DNA of 64,000 nucleotides from QHXM01 sp032160165 (GTDB taxonomy: Bacteria; Acidobacteriota; Blastocatellia; Pyrinomonadales; Pyrinomonadaceae). Positions 16,959 to 26,375 of this stretch are shown here, in pieces. The notes beneath the pieces are model-generated. The model did not search any database, had not been told where the DNA came from, and was given only the letters and a program-made list of their open reading frames with translations. The stretch spans positions 1-64,000 of the forward strand of contig JAVHWA010000031.1 in NCBI GenBank assembly GCA_032160165.1. Reading direction: 5' to 3'. A program made the position numbers and the translations under genes. Within the stretch, counting starts at the first letter, position 1, and every line of letters begins with the position of its first letter.

Positions 16959-19900
16959 TCAGAAGGTAAAACGCGCGCCGAACTGGAGCTTTCGCATCGA
17001 CGCTGCGCTGGTAATGACGCCAAAGGTCGCGGATGTCGAGCCCGCGGCAGGAACGGAGTTGCCCGGCAGTCCGAGATTCACCAGGTTGAAAACATTGGTA
17101 CCTTCGGCACGAATACTGATTTTGTATCTTTCGCCCAGACGAATGTCACGAGTGACAGCCAGATCGACGACGTGATAACTCGGCCCGTAGAGAAGGTTGC
17201 GGGCCGAGTTCCCTTCGGTGGCAACGCCGGTCACGATCCTGTTCTGAGCAAAGGCCGCAGTGTTGAACCACATTGCCGCCGTCGGATTGGCAAGATGTGG
17301 ATCGCCCACCAACTGCGCACGGTCGGTGTTGACACCATCAAGGTTGGCGTCGACGTTGCCGTTAGTGATAGTGAACGGAAGTCCGCTGCGCATCTTGATG
17401 ATAGGCGAGATGCTCCAGCCGTTGATAAGCCCACGCGCAAGCCGGTTCTTGCCCCTATAGAAATCAGGCTTGAAGTTCAAGTTCATGCTGAAGACATGTC
17501 GCTGGTCCGTATCGCCTGCGCCCTTATCTTCAGAGAGCTTGCTATAGTTTTGTGCCAATCCCTGAGTCGTGCTGTTGTAGAGCTCTACACTGCTGAGCGT
17601 TTTGCTAAAGGTGTAGAAGGCGTTGAACGACAGGTGATGGTTCATACGCATGGCGGTGGTCAATTGCAGCCCATGGTAATTGGCACTCTGGTCCGATTGA
17701 AGGAGCAGTACGGCACCGAACAGCGGATTGGGCCGACGTGCAAGTATGTTCGCTCCGGCACTCGTGGCAGTCGGTGTCAGGACCGGGTAGTTGATATCAC
17801 GAGCGAACGGCAGGTTGCGGCTCTCCGTTCCAACATACGCAGCTGCGACAACTATGTCTTTCGTGAGCTGACGCTGGATTGAGAGGTTCATTTGATACGT
17901 GCGCGGCCATTTGAAATCCGATGCCACCGGGAAGAGTCCGCCACCAGTGGCGAATGTTCCATTGTAGGGGAAGGGATTGCCGCCAACGAAGGCGTTGTAG
18001 GGATTGGTCAGCGAAGCTCCCAAGGGTACCCCGGCCGCATTTGTCCTTTGATTGATATTGGTAAAGGTCAATCGGGTGGAGAATGGCTGGAAGTTGGTCA
18101 TGGTGTTCCACTCGTTGCCCGAGATGCTGCCGTAAAACATGCCGAACGCACCACGGAGCGAGGTCTTTCCATTACCGAATATGTCCCACGCAAAGCCGAG
18201 GCGCGGCGAAAAATGGGTGTAGCTGGTGGGGATACCACCCCTTTCCACACCCGAGTCGCCGAAGAACAGCGCCCCAATCGGCGCCGCCGGGTTGACAGTC
18301 GACTTCTGACCGGGGACATAGTTGACCACGCGGTTGTACGGATCGGTAGGTGGCGTCTGAATGTCATAGCGCAGACCCAGATTTAAGGTCAGGTTCGAGC
18401 GCACCTTGTAGTCGTCTTGCGCGAAGAGCGCCGTGTACCAGCTATTGGTGTAGCCGGTCACGGGGGCGTCCTGCGAGACCGCGCTGGGTATGCCGATCAG
18501 GAAATCGGCAAACGCGTTACCCGCCGCGGCGGTTACACCTGGGCCAGCCACCCTCGCAGTTGAACCTGCATTGAAAGTGAAAACCCCGTAGTTGTTAAGC
18601 AGTGTCTGCTGAATGTCCTTGTTGAGCGAGATCTCTCCCCCCAACTTGAGCGAGTGATTACGCTTGATCCAGCTGAAAACGTCGCGTAGGGCGTAGAAGT
18701 TAGTGCCGGCTACCGGTCCGCCGATTTGTTGTCCCAAGGTGAAGTATCCCGTGACCGTAATCTGCGGCAGATTCGGCGTGCCCTGAATCGTGAACAATGA
18801 ACCCAGATCGGTAAGCGAGGTCGCAGGGCTGTTTATGCGGCCGCCAAAATTCCGAGAGAAAGTCAGCCACACCTGATTGACCTTAGCTGCGCTTATGATC
18901 CAAACGTCGCTGGCGTTGACACTATGCTGCCGCCAGGTGGAATTCTGGACGCTCCAGGGAACGTTGGGGCTGCCTCCTTTGGTCGTGCTGGTTCCGCCGG
19001 TATTAAAGTAACTTACGCTCAAACGGTGAGCGGCACTGAGTTGGTAGTCCATCTTTCCCAGATACTCGTTGAAGTTAAATGGGGTGGGAATATTGCCCTG
19101 CCATCCTGCGTTGCCATTGGGAAGTGTAATGTTGGACAGGGGAATGTAGTTATCGATGATCTTCTTCGCCACCGCATCAATTCGGTTAGGACAAATTACA
19201 TTAGTCACTCCGTTGCAGACGAAGGCCGCGTTAGTGGCGGGATCGGTCGGCTTGGTCGCAGAGGCGGTAAAATTGCCGGCGCGTTCAAGGGCGGTGGGAA
19301 CGCGGGCGCCGCTCAAAAATGAACTCGTTATCTGGCGTAGTCCCGAATACGAGAAGAAGAAGAACGCCTTGTCTTGCTTGATGGGGCCGCCTACGGTGGC
19401 ACCGAACTGGTTGCGATGAAACGGCGCGCGAGTAAGTTGAGAGCCCCAGTCATTCGCATTGAACACAGTGTTGCGGACGAACTCGAAGAGCGACCCGTGA
19501 AGATTGTTGGTGCCGTTCTTGGTGATCACGTTGATGATGCCGCTGGCATAACGGCCATACTCCGCGTTGTAGCTGTTAGTCTGAACGCGGAATTCCTGAA
19601 TGGCATCCGGATTGGGCAAAATGTTACCGGTGTTGCGCAGGTTGGTCATATTTATGCCGCCGTCCAGATAGTAGTTCACTGAGCCGGTGCCGCCGTCGGT
19701 GCCGCCGTTGATCAGTGTTCTCTGTTCCGGATAACCGAGGATGAAGGTACTTGTGCCGGTGGACGCGGTGGCTACCCCGTTATTATTTGACTGCACGCCC
19801 GGTGTCAGATCCAGCAGCGTAAAAACATTGCGCTCAACCAGCGGAAGACTCGCGATATCGGCTGCCTGAATGGTTTGCCCGATCTCGGAGGTGCTGGTGT

Positions 19901-20300
19901 TGATCGTGGCCTGCGTATCTGTGACCGTCACGGTTTCGGTAACTTGCCCCACGGTGAGCGAGACATCGACGCGCGCGGTGTCGTTGACCTGCAGGACCAC
20001 ATCGCTAATGTAGGCCTTCTTGAATCCGGAAGTGGTGATCTCGAGAGCGTATTTGCCTACTGGGAGAAATTCAATTCGATAGCTGCCGTCCTCGCCGGAG
20101 GTTACGGTCCGGGTCAGACCGGTGTCTGGACTACGCGCGGTGACCTGGGCGCCGGGCATTATGGCACCGCCCGGGTCGGTGATGGTGCCTACGATAGTGG
20201 CGGTTGTAACTTGCGCGACGACTGTTAGCGGAATGGCGAGCAGCAATGCGAAGAGGGCAAACTGGATCTTGCGTACACCAAAGTTTCTTATGCTCAACAT
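16959..20300 (-). CDS. TonB-dependent receptor with N-terminal carboxypeptidase-regulatory domain
   Basis: A protein of about 1113 residues. A signal peptide (FALFALLLAIPLTVVAQ) is followed by a carboxypeptidase-regulatory-like beta-sandwich (VGTITDPGGAIMPGAQVTA), a plug domain with ADIASLPLVERNVFTLLDLTPGVQ, and a long outer membrane barrel ending in an aromatic residue (KLQFGARFTF). This Oar/CarboxypepD-reg type of receptor is abundant in Acidobacteriota. It probably imports oligosaccharides of the locus across the outer membrane using TonB energy. GGAGG precedes the ATG at 20300; an earlier ATG at 20315 is less well placed. The regulator gene ends 120 bp upstream. No SusD partner gene is present. 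Confidence 0.92.
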   Translation of the reverse strand: MLSIRNFGVRKIQFALFALLLAIPLTVVAQVTTATIVGTITDPGGAIMPGAQVTARSPDTGLTRTVTSGEDGSYRIEFLPVGKYALEITTSGFKKAYISDVVLQVNDTARVDVSLTVGQVTETVTVTDTQATINTSTSEIGQTIQAADIASLPLVERNVFTLLDLTPGVQSNNNGVATASTGTSTFILGYPEQRTLINGGTDGGTGSVNYYLDGGINMTNLRNTGNILPNPDAIQEFRVQTNSYNAEYGRYASGIINVITKNGTNNLHGSLFEFVRNTVFNANDWGSQLTRAPFHRNQFGATVGGPIKQDKAFFFFSYSGLRQITSSFLSGARVPTALERAGNFTASATKPTDPATNAAFVCNGVTNVICPNRIDAVAKKIIDNYIPLSNITLPNGNAGWQGNIPTPFNFNEYLGKMDYQLSAAHRLSVSYFNTGGTSTTKGGSPNVPWSVQNSTWRQHSVNASDVWIISAAKVNQVWLTFSRNFGGRINSPATSLTDLGSLFTIQGTPNLPQITVTGYFTLGQQIGGPVAGTNFYALRDVFSWIKRNHSLKLGGEISLNKDIQQTLLNNYGVFTFNAGSTARVAGPGVTAAAGNAFADFLIGIPSAVSQDAPVTGYTNSWYTALFAQDDYKVRSNLTLNLGLRYDIQTPPTDPYNRVVNYVPGQKSTVNPAAPIGALFFGDSGVERGGIPTSYTHFSPRLGFAWDIFGNGKTSLRGAFGMFYGSISGNEWNTMTNFQPFSTRLTFTNINQRTNAAGVPLGASLTNPYNAFVGGNPFPYNGTFATGGGLFPVASDFKWPRTYQMNLSIQRQLTKDIVVAAAYVGTESRNLPFARDINYPVLTPTATSAGANILARRPNPLFGAVLLLQSDQSANYHGLQLTTAMRMNHHLSFNAFYTFSKTLSSVELYNSTTQGLAQNYSKLSEDKGAGDTDQRHVFSMNLNFKPDFYRGKNRLARGLINGWSISPIIKMRSGLPFTITNGNVDANLDGVNTDRAQLVGDPHLANPTAAMWFNTAAFAQNRIVTGVATEGNSARNLLYGPSYHVVDLAVTRDIRLGERYKISIRAEGTNVFNLVNLGLPGNSVPAAGSTSATFGVITSAASMRKLQFGARFTF

Positions 20301-20420
20301 GTCAGCGACCTCCAATTAAAATTCGAAACGAAAAGCAACTTGATCCTTTACCGCTTGCGATCGTTTGATCGTCCACGGCCGTGCGCCCGCTTGCTGTGTC
20401 TTTGCTCTGGTGTTTCCAAC

Positions 20421-21644
20421 TTAAGCCACGCGTGGCGCGGCAAAGGTTGGCGCCGCTATCAGCGCCGCCGCTCCGCGCAATCGCGGGTATTCCTGCGCCG
20501 GAGTGATTCGTAGCGGCGTGCGGGCCGCCGCTTCGGTCAGGGTGCGTTCGAGCATGGCCGATCGCACTGTCTCTTCAATCAAATCCCACGCGTTCGTGAT
20601 TTCGCCCGCCAGGTAGACAGCATCCGGATTAATGATGTTAACGATAGTGGCTAGTCCCAGGCCGAGAAAACGACCGCTGGCTTCAATCGCCGACAAAGCT
20701 TTGGCGTCGCCGCTTCTTGCGCGTGCGATCAGATCCAGCACGGTAAAGGAGTTTCGTTCCATCTCCTTCATGTGTTTTGGACTGAGTTGGGACAAATTCC
20801 ACCCAAAGTAACGTGCCAGGGTAGCTAGGTTCGAAGTGTACGCTTCCCAACAGCCGGTTGCGCCGCACATACAGCGCGGTCCGCCGAGATCGATTGGCAT
20901 ATGTCCAAACTCGCCGGCGATGTGATCACGACCACGAATCAGTTCCCCGTTCATTACGATTCCAGTGCCTACGCCGTCGGATACACTTACGTACACGAAG
21001 CTCTGCCCTGCCGTCTCCGCTTTTTCAAGCCACAGTTGTGCAAGCGCGCAGGCTCGTCCCGAGTTCTCCACGTGTACCGGCAACTCCGTAGCGGCCGCGA
21101 TCTTTGAGCGAATGTCTACCCCGCGCCAACCCAATGCCGGCGCGTTCAGAACCTTCCCGGTCCGTTGGTCCACCATGCCGGGAACAACCACACCGATACC
21201 CTCGCAGACCGCACCAGGCCCCAGCCCTTTCAGCATTTTCTTAATGCGGCGGGCCAGGTCCTTGGTAAATTCAGGAACTGAAAAAACCGTATCGTAGATT
21301 TCGATACCGAGTTGTCGTCCGGAAAAGTCGCACAGCATCAAGTAGGTTTTGGTGAATCTGATATCTACGGCAACCGCCAGCCGATCCTGAGTTCTAACGT
21401 GTAAAAAAGTAGGCTTGCGTCCGCGCGCCGCCTCGCCAGTCGCACCCTCGTAGATCAGCTCCTGCTCGATCAATTCCTGCACAAGGACGCTAACAACGCC
21501 GCGGGTCATCTTCATATGCCGAGCAAGGTCCGCCCGCGAAATAGGCTGACGTTCGCGGATGACATTGAGCGCAATACGTCGGTTGATATCGCGCGCCGTC
21601 GTGCGGGTGGCTATACTAAAATTTGTGGTGTTTATTTTGCGCAT
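20421..21644 (-). CDS. ROK-family transcriptional repressor (NagC/Mlc-like)
   Basis: About 407 residues. A winged-helix domain (roughly residues 12-70, PISRADLARHMKMTRGVVSVLVQELI) is fused to a ROK sugar-binding domain with DxxGxxx-type phosphate-loop remnants, GEFGHMPID, and the zinc motif CMCGATGCWE. Members repress sugar genes until the sugar or sugar phosphate binds. Its place at the head of the TonB receptor gene and the operator-like palindrome over its own promoter suggest autorepression and control of the locus. Two ATGs are possible, 21656 (inside the palindrome) and 21644; neither has a clear ribosome site. The frame also extends to a TTG at 21701, but that TTG belongs to the -35 box. 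Confidence 0.88.
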   Translation of the reverse strand: MRKINTTNFSIATRTTARDINRRIALNVIRERQPISRADLARHMKMTRGVVSVLVQELIEQELIYEGATGEAARGRKPTFLHVRTQDRLAVAVDIRFTKTYLMLCDFSGRQLGIEIYDTVFSVPEFTKDLARRIKKMLKGLGPGAVCEGIGVVVPGMVDQRTGKVLNAPALGWRGVDIRSKIAAATELPVHVENSGRACALAQLWLEKAETAGQSFVYVSVSDGVGTGIVMNGELIRGRDHIAGEFGHMPIDLGGPRCMCGATGCWEAYTSNLATLARYFGWNLSQLSPKHMKEMERNSFTVLDLIARARSGDAKALSAIEASGRFLGLGLATIVNIINPDAVYLAGEITNAWDLIEETVRSAMLERTLTEAAARTPLRITPAQEYPRLRGAAALIAAPTFAAPRVA

Positions 21645-21653
21645 GACCGGGAA

Positions 21654-21680
21654 CATATTGTTCGGCGCGCGAACAATATG
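21654..21680. promoter_or_regulatory. Operator-like palindrome over the ROK promoter
   Basis: A perfect 11 bp inverted repeat, CATATTGTTCG (21654-21664) and CGAACAATATG (21670-21680), is separated by GCGCG. It covers the -10 box, the predicted transcription start and one candidate start codon. This is the classic position for a repressor operator, and the ROK regulator itself is the obvious ligand. I found no second copy elsewhere in the window. Confidence 0.75.
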
Positions 21681-21701
21681 CTTGAGCCGGAGTCTTGTCA
21701 A
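21673..21701 (-). promoter_or_regulatory. Sigma-70-type promoter of the ROK regulator
   Basis: On the minus strand TTGACA (21696-21701) is followed after exactly 17 bp by TATTGT (21673-21678). Transcription would start near 21665, giving a very short leader to the ATG at 21656 or 21644. The -35 is a full consensus match and the -10 matches at the key T and final T. A small palindrome (CCGACTA/TAGTCGG, 21727-21742) lies just upstream. Confidence 0.75.
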
Positions 21702-21933
21702 GAGTTTTTTTAGAAAACTTTCAGTCCCGACTAAATAGTCGGCAGTCGGCAGCAGCAGACGGCAGGGGCAATTAGCATAAGCACCGGTCTCGCTGTTGAC
21801 TACTCCTGCTTTCTCTCACGACAGTAATTTGTTGACTATCTTTGCGTATTGGTTTAGAAAAAACTGGTCCCCTTGCACAAGTTGCAATCCCTCAGTTCAG
21901 CAGGTATATCGATAACAGAAGAAGGTGGTGAAA

Positions 21934-22860
21934 ATGCGCCAGGTCAGAGGGATAGGCACCGCGTTCATTCTGGCTTTGCTGGTCGCGGTCGCGTGCACCT
22001 TTTCTCCAACCGGACGTACCGAGTATCACCAACCAGATCGCAGAGCCGCGCGCCCGGTCGTCTCCTCACTGTCTTCTCCGGCTTTGGTTGCCGAGTATCA
22101 CGGTTTCACCGCAGGTTCAGCCGAACCGGCGGCGAACCTCTCTCCCAATAACTCGGGGGGAATTCGCGAGCAAATTCCCAAAAAATACGATGTCCGTTAC
22201 CAACAATGGAAACAGGAGTTTCTTAGAACGGCGACCGGCCAGCAGCAATGGGCTTTCTATCAGAACAATCAGCATTTTACCTTGACGATCATAATTACTC
22301 GCGACAATCCTGAGGGTGGAAACACCAGCAACTATCAGTGGAACGAAGACGGAAAACTCGTGGCCGCGACCATTACCCTTGGCGCCCGGCTTGATGAAGG
22401 TGTTCCGAATCCCATTTATTTTCCGGTGATGAATTCTCTGTTGCCGACCGCAACAACTCATACCATCGGCGGCGAGACTTTGGCGGCGACCAAGATCGCC
22501 CACGAGTTCGGCCACGTGAACCGAACCGCTAAAACTGACCCTGTTCTCTACCAACTTCAGCTCCAGCTGATGCCTCAATACAATCAGATTCTCTTGAATA
22601 ATGGACGCGATACGAACGATGCGCGTTTGATCGAGTTGGCCCGAAGGATGGGAGCAACGCCGGTGGAGATTTGGGAAGATCGTGAATACTGGGGCGAAAC
22701 AAACGCCATGCTCTATCTTAGCGATCGATTCGCAAACAACGGTTTTCGCTGTGTGCTCTTTAACAGGATCAAACGCAGCGTCGGTTTGTATGCCAGGAGT
22801 TACGAAGACCGCTTTCTTAGCGTAGCGGAATCGACACCGCCGCCTCATTGTGGCTGGTAG
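21934..22860 (+). CDS. Putative lipoprotein with zincin-like HEFGH motif
   Basis: About 308 residues, the only plus-strand gene in the left 30 kb. The N-terminus has a basic start, a hydrophobic run and a lipobox-like LVAVAC, so it is likely a lipoprotein. Near the middle, KIAHEFGHVNRT contains HExxH, the zinc-protease motif, and a conserved-looking E-rich segment (WEDREYWGETNAM) 60 residues later could give the third ligand. I do not recognise the family. GAAGAAGG lies upstream of the ATG at 21934. It is divergent from the ROK gene and may be independent of the locus. Confidence 0.65.
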   Translation: MRQVRGIGTAFILALLVAVACTFSPTGRTEYHQPDRRAARPVVSSLSSPALVAEYHGFTAGSAEPAANLSPNNSGGIREQIPKKYDVRYQQWKQEFLRTATGQQQWAFYQNNQHFTLTIIITRDNPEGGNTSNYQWNEDGKLVAATITLGARLDEGVPNPIYFPVMNSLLPTATTHTIGGETLAATKIAHEFGHVNRTAKTDPVLYQLQLQLMPQYNQILLNNGRDTNDARLIELARRMGATPVEIWEDREYWGETNAMLYLSDRFANNGFRCVLFNRIKRSVGLYARSYEDRFLSVAESTPPPHCGW

Positions 22861-23005
22861 CCACGCGACGCTGCCGCGGAAACGTCAATCCCGAACCCGT
22901 ATTGGAAGAGCGGATCATAGTCAGCGTCGGCGACTGATGGCGCGGAACGTTGACGCACAGAGCAAAGGTGCAGTTGATTCCACGGATTATCTAAGACTCC
23001 TTTGA

Positions 23006-25414
23006 TTAGGGACGAATGGTGAATTCGCCCGTGAGACGAATGTCTTCGGAAGAAGCTCCAATCATCACACGAAAGATTCCCGGCTCAACCACGAAATGCA
23101 TGCTCCTGTCCCACAGGGATAAATCTGCGGGTGTCAGGATGAAGCTCAAGCTCCTGGATTCACCCGGCCTCAGATGGATGCGTTCAAAGCCGCGCAGATT
23201 CTTCTCGTAGGTTGTGACGCTGCTTACAAGGTCGCGCGTGTAGAGCTGCGCAACTTCGTCGCCTTCGCGCGACCCCGTGTTCTTCACCTCAAAGCTGACT
23301 GTGATGTTACCGCGCGCATCTTGCTTCAAAGGATTGATCTTTAGATTGCTGTAGGCGAACGTGGTGTAGCTCAAGCCGTGCCCGAAGTAATAGAGCGCGC
23401 CGTTGACTCTGCTCCTCTCGCCTTCCCACTGTGAATTCGGTTTCGCCGGAAAGTTATAAGGGATTTGCCCAGCGGTCTTGGGAAACGTCGTCGTCAGCTT
23501 TCCGCCCGGGTTGTAATCACCGAATAATACGTCGGCAATGGCGGTGCCTCCCTGGGCTCCTGGGAACCACGCCTCCAGTATTCCGAGGACGTACTTGTTC
23601 ACCCAGTTAATGCTTAGAGGACGGCCATTGATCAGAACTACCACGACGGGTTTGCCCGTGGCATATACGGCTTGAACCAATTCAAGCTGTCGTCCAGGCA
23701 AATCAAGACTCGTGCGACTCAGGCTTTCGCCGACAGTTTTTGAAGAATCACCCAGCACAACAACAGCTGCGTCTGAGTTCTTTGCGGCTTCCGCTGCCTT
23801 CCTTATTTCATCCTGTTCTTCTTTAGTTAAAGGCTCGGGCAACACTTCAGTGTCTGGCCAATGAGCATCAACGCTTTCACAGCCTTTCGCATAGTTCACT
23901 TTTACGGTGCCACCCACCTTGCTTCTTATTCCTTCCAGCACGGTGACGCCCTTAATGCCTGATGGCCCATATCGATTTCGAGCATTACTGTCATCGTCTG
24001 CATTGGGGCCGATGACGGCAAGAGAGTGAATCTCTTTGCTGAGGGGCAAAGTGTTCTTGTCGTTCTTCAGGAGTACGATGCTTTCACGCGCGGCACGCAG
24101 AGCGACCTCGCGATGCGCGGCCGAGTTGACGAGTCTTTCGCTGGCATCTGCGTCCGCGACGTAAGGTTGATCAAAGATGCCGACGATGAACTTGACGCGA
24201 AGAACATCGCGCACTCTGTCGTCGAGCGTCTTCATGGTGACCTTGCCCTCGCGGACCAACGCTCGCAACGGCAGAATGAAATCATCCGGTGGCGTGAAGT
24301 TGGTCTTCACATTCAGGCCGGCGTTGATCGACTGCCGGACTGCGTCTTTCATATCGGAAGCGACGGCATGCTTGTTGTAGAGGTATTCAACGGCGGCGCT
24401 ATCAGAGACGACGTAGCCGCGGAATCCGAAATCGCGTCGTAGTCGTTCGGTCAACCAGTAGTAGCTGCCCGTGATGGGGATGGAATCGTAATCGTTGTAT
24501 GAACTCATCACACCGAGCGCTCCGCCTTCTTTGATGGCGGCTCTGAAGGACGGGAGAAAGATGTTCTCGACCTCGCGCGGCGAGGTTTGAGGGTCAGTGC
24601 GCGCCTGGCCCTCGCGCGCGCCCTTGTTGTTGCTATAGACGGCGAAGTGTTTGACGGTAGAGGCTACGTGGAAGTTCTCCTGCAAGCCCTTGACCTGCTC
24701 GACGCCGAGACGTGAAACGAGGTACGGGTCTTCGCCATAAACCTCTTCCATGCGCCCCCAGCGCTGGTCGCGCCCGACGTCCATGATGGGCGAATAGATG
24801 TTCGTATAGCCGAGCGCACGGGCCTCAATTCCTGTAATGCGCCCTGTCTCTCGAACCAACTCCTTGTCCCAGGTGCTGCCGACGCCCGGTTGGGCAGGGA
24901 AACTGGTGGCGGTGTAGGCGGCCACGCCGCGAATCCCTTCATCAGTAAAATCCACAGGAATGCCGAGCCGCGTCTCCTCTATAAAGAAGCGCTGAACCTC
25001 GTTCATCGCCCAGACGTGCTGTTTGACATCGGTGGAATAGACGCTTTTTGATCCTTCGGCGCCCCAACCGTTCAGGTGCTCGTCAATGTTGGCGATGCCG
25101 TCCTTCCAAATCTTCTTTCTCCAATCCGGCGTCGGCAACTGGTCCTTCAATACTCGCCCGTAGCCGTAAAGCGTTGCCGTCTGACAGGTCTTCTCTTCAA
25201 GCGTCATCCGCGACAGCAGATCTTCAATGCGCTTATTGATATCAGCCTTCGAGTTTTCATAAATATCCATCCGACCGTTCTTGTTTAAGTCGATCCAGCC
25301 GTTGTGATAGATGGTTTGCTTTTTGCCCGAATTCTCTTGCGCAGGCAAACTAAAGCTGAAGCCGATCAGGAGAATCGAGAGGGGCGCAACGGTGGCCAGA
25401 GTTTTCAGTTTCAT
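23006..25414 (-). CDS. Secreted GH3 beta-glycosidase with EF-hand-like loop and FnIII-like tail
   Basis: About 802 residues. After the signal peptide (ILLIGFSFSLPAQE) comes DLNKNGRMDIYEN, which fits an EF-hand/dockerin-type calcium loop. The GH3 (alpha/beta)8 domain follows with MDVGRDQRWGRMEEVYGEDPYL, KHFAVYSNN and the nucleophile Asp in VVSDSAAVEYL near residue 334. The second domain has LPLSKEIHSLAVIGPNAD and GDYNPGGKLTTTFP, and the C-terminus is a fibronectin-III-like domain (EVKNTGSREGDEVAQLY). It is likely a beta-glucosidase or beta-xylosidase acting on oligosaccharides in the periplasm or outside. The open frame extends to 25504, but ATG 25414 begins the signal peptide. Confidence 0.9.
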   Translation of the reverse strand: MKLKTLATVAPLSILLIGFSFSLPAQENSGKKQTIYHNGWIDLNKNGRMDIYENSKADINKRIEDLLSRMTLEEKTCQTATLYGYGRVLKDQLPTPDWRKKIWKDGIANIDEHLNGWGAEGSKSVYSTDVKQHVWAMNEVQRFFIEETRLGIPVDFTDEGIRGVAAYTATSFPAQPGVGSTWDKELVRETGRITGIEARALGYTNIYSPIMDVGRDQRWGRMEEVYGEDPYLVSRLGVEQVKGLQENFHVASTVKHFAVYSNNKGAREGQARTDPQTSPREVENIFLPSFRAAIKEGGALGVMSSYNDYDSIPITGSYYWLTERLRRDFGFRGYVVSDSAAVEYLYNKHAVASDMKDAVRQSINAGLNVKTNFTPPDDFILPLRALVREGKVTMKTLDDRVRDVLRVKFIVGIFDQPYVADADASERLVNSAAHREVALRAARESIVLLKNDKNTLPLSKEIHSLAVIGPNADDDSNARNRYGPSGIKGVTVLEGIRSKVGGTVKVNYAKGCESVDAHWPDTEVLPEPLTKEEQDEIRKAAEAAKNSDAAVVVLGDSSKTVGESLSRTSLDLPGRQLELVQAVYATGKPVVVVLINGRPLSINWVNKYVLGILEAWFPGAQGGTAIADVLFGDYNPGGKLTTTFPKTAGQIPYNFPAKPNSQWEGERSRVNGALYYFGHGLSYTTFAYSNLKINPLKQDARGNITVSFEVKNTGSREGDEVAQLYTRDLVSSVTTYEKNLRGFERIHLRPGESRSLSFILTPADLSLWDRSMHFVVEPGIFRVMIGASSEDIRLTGEFTIRP

Positions 25415-25670
25415 TTTATTGGCTTGCGGAACAGCGTTGTCGAAGTGTAGACGAGGATGTCCTACGCAATCGCATCCACGGCGGGGACGAGCAACTCCAC
25501 TCAATCACACGAAAGAACGCAAATGAAGAGGCAGGAAGACGAGGCGAAATTTTCTTTCGTTTCGTGTGCTATTGTGTGACTTAGTGAATAGTTTCAACGC
25601 TTGCTTCGCGCCGCTTGATATTAAGGGCCGGAGTACGTGATGAACTACGATGTAAAGCGATAGAGCATCA

Positions 25671-26321
25671 TCACGCCGTGCGCGCGTCCGCCACGATCTC
25701 GACAAACTGGCGCGCTCTTTCAGTGATCAGACTCGCTTGTCCTTCTCGCAGGGCCTTCACGTCGACCAGGTCCGCGCCGACGCCCAGCGCACTCGCTCCT
25801 GCTCTAATGAAATCCGCCGCTGTTTGGAGCGACACGCCGCCCGTCGGGACGAGTTCGATTTGCGGGAGCGGGGCTTTAAGCGACTGTATATAGCTTGCTC
25901 CTCCCATAGCACCTGCGGGAAACACTTTGACGAGGTCCGCGCCCGCCGTCCACGCCTGCACGACTTCTGTCGGGGTCAACGCTCCCGGCATGACCGCAAC
26001 TCCGTACTTTCGACAGCAAGCGATTGTTTCCAGATCGAGTGACGGGCTGACCACGAACTGCGCTCCCGCGAGGATGCAGGTGCGGGCTGTCTCTGCATCG
26101 AGCACCGTGCCTGCCCCAACTATCGCATCAGAGCCGTAACGCGCCACTACTTCTTCTATCACCCGCACTGCGCCGGGAACGGTCATCGTGATCTCGAGCA
26201 CAGAGATTCCGCCTTCCTTGATGGCGTCAATGGCGCGCATCGCCTCGTCTGCCGATGCGGCGCGAACGACAGGAATGATTCCGGTTTCTTTGATTTGATG
26301 AATTGTGCGTGACTTCTGCAT
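25671..26321 (-). CDS. eda: KDPG aldolase (2-dehydro-3-deoxy-phosphogluconate aldolase)
   Basis: A 216-residue class I aldolase of the Eda family. The proton-shuttle Glu is E43 in VLEITMTVPGA, the Schiff-base Lys is K132 in LVKVFPAGAMGG, and IVGAGTVLDAETA and PTGGV are conserved. It splits KDPG into pyruvate and glyceraldehyde-3-phosphate, the last step of the uronate pathway. It lies 54 bp after the KDG kinase gene, so both are in one operon. Confidence 0.93.
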   Translation of the reverse strand: MQKSRTIHQIKETGIIPVVRAASADEAMRAIDAIKEGGISVLEITMTVPGAVRVIEEVVARYGSDAIVGAGTVLDAETARTCILAGAQFVVSPSLDLETIACCRKYGVAVMPGALTPTEVVQAWTAGADLVKVFPAGAMGGASYIQSLKAPLPQIELVPTGGVSLQTAADFIRAGASALGVGADLVDVKALREGQASLITERARQFVEIVADARTA

Positions 26322-26375
26322 CCAGGCTCCGTTTAGCTTTTAGCGGGCGCGGGTCATGGCCTTCCCTACTGGTCG

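Noticed and set aside
25505..25670. Possible gene between eda and the GH3 at 23006
   Set aside because: Only short frames with no domain; the gap probably holds the promoter of the GH3 gene.
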